A DNA stretch of 36,603 bases from Zoogloea sp. (lineage in GTDB: Bacteria; Pseudomonadota; Gammaproteobacteria; Burkholderiales; Rhodocyclaceae). The stretch spans positions 1 to 36,603 of the forward strand of contig JADKKC010000050.1 of NCBI GenBank assembly GCA_016720685.1, given 5' to 3'. This document shows, piece after piece, positions 31,888 through 36,603 of the stretch. Numbering within the stretch: the first letter of the stretch is position 1; every line of letters starts with the position of its first letter. The notes under the pieces were generated by a model that did not search any database, was not told the origin of the DNA, and worked only from the letters and a program-made list of their open reading frames with translations. The position numbers were made by a program, and so were the translations under genes.

Positions 31888-32589
31888 ATGCAAGGCCTTC
31901 CCGGCAACCGCCGCCGCATCTACCTGATGCGCCACGCCCAGGTCAGCTATTTCGACGCCAGCGGCAATCCCTACGACCCGCGCAGCGTGCCCCTCACCCC
32001 GGCCGGCCGCGATCAGGCCCGTGCCGCGGCCGACATGCTCCGCGACATCCCCTTCGATGTAGCCCTGTGTTCGGGCCTCGCCCGCACCGTCGAAACCGCC
32101 CGCATCGTGCTCGGCGAACGCAGCCTCCCCCTGGCCGAAGAGCATCGCCTCAAGGAAGTCCGGGCCGGCCGCTTGCGCGAGATTCCGCCCGAACACCAGG
32201 AGCGGGAAATCGCCTACGCCTACGAAACCGCCCACGATCCGGACGGCGCCTTCATCCGCGGCGAGCCCTGGCGCGAGCTGGCCACCCGCGTCCACGCCGC
32301 CTGGGCCGATCTGCTAAGCCGCGACGACTGGCGCACGGCGCTCGTCGTGGCCCACGACGGCGTCAACCGGGTGCTGCTGACTCACGTGCTCGGCGCCGAC
32401 ATCGCGGCCATCAAGGCTTTCGAGCAAGATCCGGCCTGCGTCAATATCATTGAAGTCGACCACAGCGCCGGGCGCATCGAGCGCGCCTTCCTGCGGGCCG
32501 TAAACATTGCCCCCTACAATCTCACCCGCCACGACGAACCCCTGATGGTGATGGAGAAGATTTACCGGGACTACCGGGCCCGGAGCTGA
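31888..32589 (+). CDS. Histidine phosphatase (phosphoglycerate mutase-like) protein
   Basis: The protein (233 aa) has the RHG-type motif as LMRHAQ (R15-H16), with SGLARTVETA and VVAHDGVNRVLL (second His), the histidine phosphatase superfamily pattern. A phospho-histidine is formed during reaction. The ATG at 31888 was chosen; upstream frame sequence is unlikely to be coding and overlaps the dehydrogenase gene. It is located in an operon of CoA enzymes, so it may dephosphorylate a pathway intermediate or a metabolite, perhaps related to the phosphorylated acyl-CoAs of the nearby LvaA-like system (speculation). Confidence 0.82.
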   Translation: MQGLPGNRRRIYLMRHAQVSYFDASGNPYDPRSVPLTPAGRDQARAAADMLRDIPFDVALCSGLARTVETARIVLGERSLPLAEEHRLKEVRAGRLREIPPEHQEREIAYAYETAHDPDGAFIRGEPWRELATRVHAAWADLLSRDDWRTALVVAHDGVNRVLLTHVLGADIAAIKAFEQDPACVNIIEVDHSAGRIERAFLRAVNIAPYNLTRHDEPLMVMEKIYRDYRARS

Positions 32590-32638
32590 AGTCCCCCACC
32601 AAAACCTGTCCAGAAAATTCAAAGGAGCGAGACACCCC

Positions 32639-33421
32639 ATGAGCACCCATCGAAGACTCGGCGGCCGTGTGGCCATCATCACCGGCGCTGCCTCCGGCAT
32701 CGGCCGGGCCACGGTCGAACTGTTCGCCGCCGAAGGCGCGTCGGTCGTGGCGGTGGATCTGCCCGGCTCGGCCATCGCCAGCGTGCATGCCGGCAACCCG
32801 AACATCGCCGCGCTGGCCCTCAATGTCACCGACGCCGACGCCCCGCAAAAGATGGTCGCCCTCGCCCTCGAGAAGTTCGGCGGGCTCGACATCCTCTTCA
32901 ACAACGCCGGCATCGTTCCCGTCGCGCCGGTATCCGCCATGCCCGACGACGACTGGCTGCGCAGCTTCGAGGTCAACGTGCATGCCGTGATGCGCAGCTG
33001 TCGCCACGCCATCCCCGTGCTGATCGAACGCGCCAAGACCACCGGCCGCGGCCGCATCATCAACACCGGCTCGATCCTGTCCCACTTCACCGACCACAGT
33101 TGCGGTGCCTACGCCGCCTCCAAGCATGCCGTGGCCGGCCTCACCAAGACCATCGCCAAGGAAGTCGGCCGCTTCGGCATCACCGCCAACTACCTGCTGC
33201 CGGGCGCCATCGAAACCGGCATGACCTCCGGCCTGTTTGCGATCCCCGAAGTGCGCGCCCAGTGGGAACAGGCCGCCGCCGTAAAACGCCTCGGCCGCCC
33301 CGAAGACATCGCCCGCGCGGCCCTCATGCTGGCCAGCGACGACGCCGATTTCATCACCGGCCACGGCCTCGTCGTCGATGGCGGTGTCACCATCACCGCC
33401 GGCCCCCAGCTGCCCATGTGA
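32639..33421 (+). CDS. Short-chain dehydrogenase/reductase
   Basis: A classical SDR of 260 residues with TGAASGIG at 15-22, NNAG (ILFNNAGI), the catalytic Ser in NTGSILS and Y-x3-K in GAYAASKHA. It likely oxidises a hydroxyl of a CoA ester or other catabolic intermediate with NAD(P). The start has AAAGGAGCG upstream. It lies 14 bp before the enoyl-CoA hydratase gene. Confidence 0.9.
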   Translation: MSTHRRLGGRVAIITGAASGIGRATVELFAAEGASVVAVDLPGSAIASVHAGNPNIAALALNVTDADAPQKMVALALEKFGGLDILFNNAGIVPVAPVSAMPDDDWLRSFEVNVHAVMRSCRHAIPVLIERAKTTGRGRIINTGSILSHFTDHSCGAYAASKHAVAGLTKTIAKEVGRFGITANYLLPGAIETGMTSGLFAIPEVRAQWEQAAAVKRLGRPEDIARAALMLASDDADFITGHGLVVDGGVTITAGPQLPM

Positions 33422-33435
33422 GCGAAGGAAATACC

Positions 33436-34221
33436 ATGACCGACACCAATTTGCCCATCATCGAAACCCGCGAAGGCGGCATTCACCGCCTGCACTTCAA
33501 CCGACCCAAAGTGCTCAACGCCATCGACAGCGCCACGGCCCAGGCCCTGCTGGCCGCCGTCCGCCGCCTGCAGGCCGACCCCGAGGTACGCGTCGTCATC
33601 CTCAGTGGCGAAGGCCGCGCCTTCATGGCCGGCGGTGACATCAGCCAGTTCCGCGACGATCCGGCCTCGGTGCCCGCCACGCTGATCGAACCCCTCAACG
33701 CCGCGCTGGCCATCCTCACCACCCTGCGCGCACCGGTGATCGCCAGCATCCAGGGCCCGGTCGCGGGCGCCGGCATGAGCATGGCCCTCGCCTGCGACCT
33801 GATCCTCGCGGCCGACAACACCCGCTTCAACTTCGCCTATGTAAACCTCGGAACCTGCTGCGACCTCGGCGCCTCCTGGAGCCTGCCGCGCACCGTGGGC
33901 CTGCACAAGGCGCTGGAAATCGCCCTGCTCTCCGACCCCATCGACGCCACCGAAGCCCTGCGCCTCGGCCTCGTCAACCGGGTCGTGGCGGCCGACAGCC
34001 TTGCCGACGAAACCGACAAGCTGGCCCGTCGCCTTGCTGCCGGCGCCCCCATCGCCCAGGGCACCCTCAAGCAGCTGATGCGGCGCTCCTTCGAGCGGGA
34101 TTTTGCCGGCCAGCTCGACGCCGAACGCCAGGGCTTTGCCACCTGCGCCGCCACCGAAGATTTCAAGGAAGCCGTCGACGCCTTCCTCGGCAAGCGCCCC
34201 GCCACCTACACGGGCAGCTGA
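33436..34221 (+). CDS. Enoyl-CoA hydratase/isomerase
   Basis: The 261-residue crotonase-fold protein has FNRPKVLNAID, MAGGDISQF (oxyanion hole) and the IQGPVAGAGMSMALACDLI stretch. In the active-site helix region (NLGTCCDLGASWSLPRTVG) the second catalytic Glu of hydratases is not obvious, so it may be an isomerase or hydrolase. The start has AAGGAAA upstream. It belongs to the same operon as the SDR and VOC genes. Confidence 0.9.
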   Translation: MTDTNLPIIETREGGIHRLHFNRPKVLNAIDSATAQALLAAVRRLQADPEVRVVILSGEGRAFMAGGDISQFRDDPASVPATLIEPLNAALAILTTLRAPVIASIQGPVAGAGMSMALACDLILAADNTRFNFAYVNLGTCCDLGASWSLPRTVGLHKALEIALLSDPIDATEALRLGLVNRVVAADSLADETDKLARRLAAGAPIAQGTLKQLMRRSFERDFAGQLDAERQGFATCAATEDFKEAVDAFLGKRPATYTGS

Positions 34222-34223
34222 AC

Positions 34224-34751
34224 ATGGCGCTGCCGATCCGCCAGATCGCCTACTTCGTCCCCGACGTGCGCGTGGCGGCGGCGCGCCATGCCGCCCTGTT
34301 CGGCTCCGGCCCCTACTTCGTCGCGGAGCACATCCCGCTGCGCAAGGCGCTGTACCGGGGCCAGGAAAGCCAGCTCGACCACAGCTCCGCCTACGGCCAG
34401 TGGGGCGAGCTGATGGTCGAATTCGTCCAGCAGAACAACCCCGGCCCGTCGGCCTTCCACGACATGTACCCGGAAGGCCGCGGCACCGAAGGCATCCACC
34501 ACGTCGCCCTCTTCGTAGACGACTTGCAAGCGGCCATGGCCGCCCACCAGGCCGCCGGGCGCGAGATCGCCCTCTACGCCGAAATGAACGACGGCTTCGC
34601 CTTCGCGATGGTCGACACGGTGGCCGAGTACGGCCACATGATCGAGCTGTACAGCCCCACCGACGTGCTCACCGGCTTCTACGCCTTCGTAAAAACCGCC
34701 GCCGACGGCTTCGACGGCACCGACCCGGTGCGGGATATCCGCTTCGACTGA
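34224..34751 (+). CDS. VOC-superfamily (glyoxalase-like) protein
   Basis: The 175-residue protein has two VOC modules: IRQIAYFVPDVRVAAARHAA and GIHHVALFVDDLQAAMAAHQ. Likely metal ligands are H in GIHHVAL and the Glu residues in LMVEFVQ and MIELYS. It starts 2 bp after the hydratase stop. VOC proteins can be epimerases (for example methylmalonyl-CoA epimerase), dioxygenases or lyases. Among CoA enzymes, an epimerase-type role is a reasonable guess. Confidence 0.85.
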   Translation: MALPIRQIAYFVPDVRVAAARHAALFGSGPYFVAEHIPLRKALYRGQESQLDHSSAYGQWGELMVEFVQQNNPGPSAFHDMYPEGRGTEGIHHVALFVDDLQAAMAAHQAAGREIALYAEMNDGFAFAMVDTVAEYGHMIELYSPTDVLTGFYAFVKTAADGFDGTDPVRDIRFD

Positions 34752-34818
34752 GCTGGGCGGCGGGCTTCGCGCGATACGCTGATACGATACGGCCGTTCCC
34801 GCAAGCCCCCGCTCCCCC

Positions 34819-35087
34819 ATGCTCGACGACATCAAGAAAACCCTGTGGGCCACGGCCGACAAGCTGCGCGCCAACATGGACGCCGCCGAATACAAGCACC
34901 TTGTCCTCGGCCTGATCTTTCTCAGTACATCTCCGACACTTTCGCCGCCCGCCGGGTCGAGCTGACCCGCCGCTTCGTCGACAAGATGCAGAAACTCACC
35001 GAAAAGCTCGACGAGCTGGTGGCCAAAGGGGCGGAACTGGATGCCTTGATCCGGCAAAAGCGGGGAGGCCTGGGCTATGAGTTCTAA
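34819..35087 (+). pseudogene. Remnant of type I methyltransferase subunit gene hsdM
   Basis: The reading frame from ATG 34819 gives MLDDIKKTLWATADKLR and ends with LGLIFL, the start of HsdM. A single base is missing near 34921-34924, since QYISDTFAARRVEL continues in the next frame. About 20 residues later the sequence jumps to the HsdM C-terminus (KMQKLTEKLDELVAKGAELD ... GLGYEF), so about 400 residues including the methylase motifs are gone. The gene is dead. Confidence 0.85.
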
Positions 35088-35715
35088 GCTGACGCCGCAA
35101 GCCATGCCTCCCGTAGGTCGGGTGAGCCCGCAGGGCGTAACCCGACAGGAACCGCCCGACGTGCGAGCTGCCGATGTCGGGTTACGCTGCGCTAACCCGA
35201 CCTACGGGACTGATCCGGGGATGGTGCCGAAGGGATGGCGCCTGACAACGCTCGTCGACGTACTTGAGGAAAGTGGGGGCTTCGTTCAGACCGGACCGTT
35301 CGGTAGCCAACTCCACGCATCTGACTATGTCGAGCAGGGCGTCCCCGTAGTCATGCCAAAAGACATCACCAACCGCGTTCTCGCAGACTCCATCGCCCGG
35401 GTCCCCGAGTCGGACACCGAACGCCTCACCCGTCACCGGTTGAGGGCGGGGGACATCGTGTTCAGCCGTCGAGGCGACGTCGAGCGCCACGCGCTGATCG
35501 GCATCCTCGGTTCGGTCCCGGTAATGAGGCCACCTGACTCTGCCCTACTCGCTTTCGAGGGCGTGCTCTCCGTGACAGAAACGCGCCGAAGCCTAAACTC
35601 ATCGATGGCGGAGACACTCGCCACCCTACGCGACACCCTCCTCCCCCGCCTGATCTCCGGCCAGCTATCCTTGTCGGACATCGCGCACGAAACAGAAGCC
35701 TGCCATGCAGATTGA
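35077..35715 (+). pseudogene. Remnant of type I specificity subunit gene hsdS with internal deletion
   Basis: The frame starts 11 bp inside the hsdM tail, the usual hsdM-hsdS overlap. Residues from 49 on (MVPKGWRLTTLVDVLEESGG, QTGPFGSQLHASDY) match the first target-recognition domain. The frame then reaches ETLATLRDTLLPRLISGQL, the conserved C-terminus of HsdS. Only about 210 residues remain of about 400, so most of the second domain is missing. The first about 45 codons cross an inverted repeat pair. The frame is open but a complete HsdS is not encoded. Confidence 0.78.
35110..35208. repeat. Inverted pair of a proteobacterial intergenic repeat
   Basis: The left copy (35110-35147) and right copy (35175-35208) are inverted repeats sharing CCCGTAGGTCGGGT and GCGTAACCCGACA. 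The CGTAGGTCGGGTTAGCG type is common between genes of many proteobacteria. Here the pair lies within the hsdS reading frame, joining its start to its recognition domain. Confidence 0.75.
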
Positions 35716-36603
35716 ATCCATCGAGATCAAGAACTACCGCCTTTTCCGGGACGCAAAGCTGCACGACATTCCGCGTCTGTGCGTATTGGTCGGCGCCAAC
35801 GGCACCGGCAAGTCCACCCTGTTCGATGTGTTCTCCTTCCTGAAGGATGCGTTGACCATGAACGTGGGCAAGGCGGTCTCCAGGCGCGGGGGCTACAAGG
35901 AACTGGTCAGCCGGGGCTTTGCCCATGAGCCCATCGAACTGGCGATGCAGTTTCGCCTGGAGATCACCGGCTACGAGAGGTTGGTAACCTACATTCTCAG
36001 AATCGAACCCGACAAGGCTGGCCGCGCGGTGGTGGCGCGCGAGATCTTGCGCTACAAACGCGGAGCCAACGGCAAGCCCCTTCCACTTTCTCGACTTTGC
36101 CTACGGCAAGGGCTACGCGATCGCAAACGAGGAAGACTTCTCGAAGGTGGATGAGGCCCTCAGGCGTGAGGAGGAGGAGCTTGATGCGCCCGATATCCTG
36201 GCGGTGAAAGGACTGGGCCAGTTCGAGCGCTTCAAGGCTGCCAGTGCGTTCCGGCTGATGATCGAGAACTGGCACATTTCCGATTTTCACGTTTCCGAGG
36301 CCCGTCCGAGCCAGGAAGATGGCTTTGCCGAACATTTGTCCACGCGCGGTGACAACCTTCCGCTGGTGGCGAACTATCTGTTCGAGAATCATCCGGATCG
36401 ATTCAAGCGGGTGCTGAGCGCCATGCAACGCAGGGTGCCCGGCGTCAGCTTGGTCGAACCGCGCCAAACAGAGGATGGGCGGCTGGTGCTGCGTTTTCAG
36501 GACGGCAGTTTCAAGGACCCTTTCATTGCACGGCATGTATCGGATGGCACGATAAAGATGTTCGCCTATCTGGTTCTCCTGAACGATCCCAAGCCCTACC
36601 CGC
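35705..36603 (+). pseudogene. AAA-family ATPase, frameshifted and cut by the window end
   Basis: The N-terminus MQIESIEIKNYRLFRDAKL with Walker A GANGTGKST at residues 30-38 is typical of AAA_15/AAA_21 (OLD-like, ABC-type) ATPases found in defence islands. At about 36077-36080 a run of four Cs shifts the frame. After removing one C, the protein continues HFLDFAYGKGYAI ... FERFKAASAFRLMIENWHISDF to the end of the window, including HVSDGTIKMFAYLVLL. So the gene would otherwise be intact. The overlap with the hsdS remnant (11 bp) suggests one transcript. It may be a true pseudogene or a sequencing error in a C-run. Confidence 0.8.

Noticed and set aside
29703..31919. 738-codon open frame on the minus strand
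   Set aside because: It lies opposite the clear thiolase and dehydrogenase genes; its translation is His/Gly/Asp-rich without family features, typical of antisense frames in GC-rich DNA.

Overview
The window is GC-rich (roughly 64% by eye) chromosomal DNA from what looks like a betaproteobacterium, most likely of the Rhodocyclales (Thauera/Azoarcus-like). This is inferred from protein style: a KfrA-like protein, a split three-gene PntAA/PntAB/PntB transhydrogenase, FabI, a flavohemoprotein behind an NsrR-like site, and CoA-ester catabolism. No rRNA, tRNA or CRISPR array was seen.

Layout. 1-2483: an IS21-family element (istA, istB, double terminal repeats) that has cut off the 5' part of a Gfo/Idh/MocA oxidoreductase gene (remnant to 3208). 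3436-3714: a small unknown gene. 4074-5465: a stand-alone Rieske oxygenase alpha subunit. 5635-7668: a DUF2628-pilin fusion, a small membrane protein and a two-receiver response regulator. 7766-8563: fabI. 8659-10848: an orphan peptide/solute-binding lipoprotein. 10919-11299: a rhodanese. 11401-14160: a KfrA-like coiled-coil protein divergent from a tyrosine recombinase, with tandem 8-bp operator repeats between them and a dif-like palindrome just after the recombinase. 14396-16727: a tight three-gene operon of a cysteine-motif protein, a GT4 glycosyltransferase and a TIR/deoxyribosyltransferase-like protein. This is the best candidate for an undescribed, possibly defensive, system. 16919-18118: hmp. 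18182-20122: a SUV3-like helicase. 20272-23643: small genes (lipoprotein, unknown, DUF5710, Spy/CpxP-like, FKBP, unknown).

23804-29331 (minus strand) holds pntAA-pntAB-pntB followed by a trio in the order phosphotransferase, DUF6285, acyl-CoA dehydrogenase. This matches the LvaA-LvaB-LvaC module that activates 4-hydroxyacyl-CoAs for beta-oxidation. Divergent from it, 29730-34751 encodes thiolase, 3-hydroxyacyl-CoA dehydrogenase, a histidine phosphatase, an SDR, an enoyl-CoA hydratase and a VOC protein, so 24-35 kb is largely a CoA-thioester catabolic region with its own NADPH/NADH exchange enzyme. The 398-bp divergent spacer carries palindromes, one resembling a palindrome ahead of the Rieske oxygenase gene.

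34819-36603 is a decayed defence locus: hsdM and hsdS genes shrunk by internal deletions (hsdM also frameshifted), an inverted repeat pair inside the hsdS frame, and a frameshifted AAA ATPase that runs off the window.
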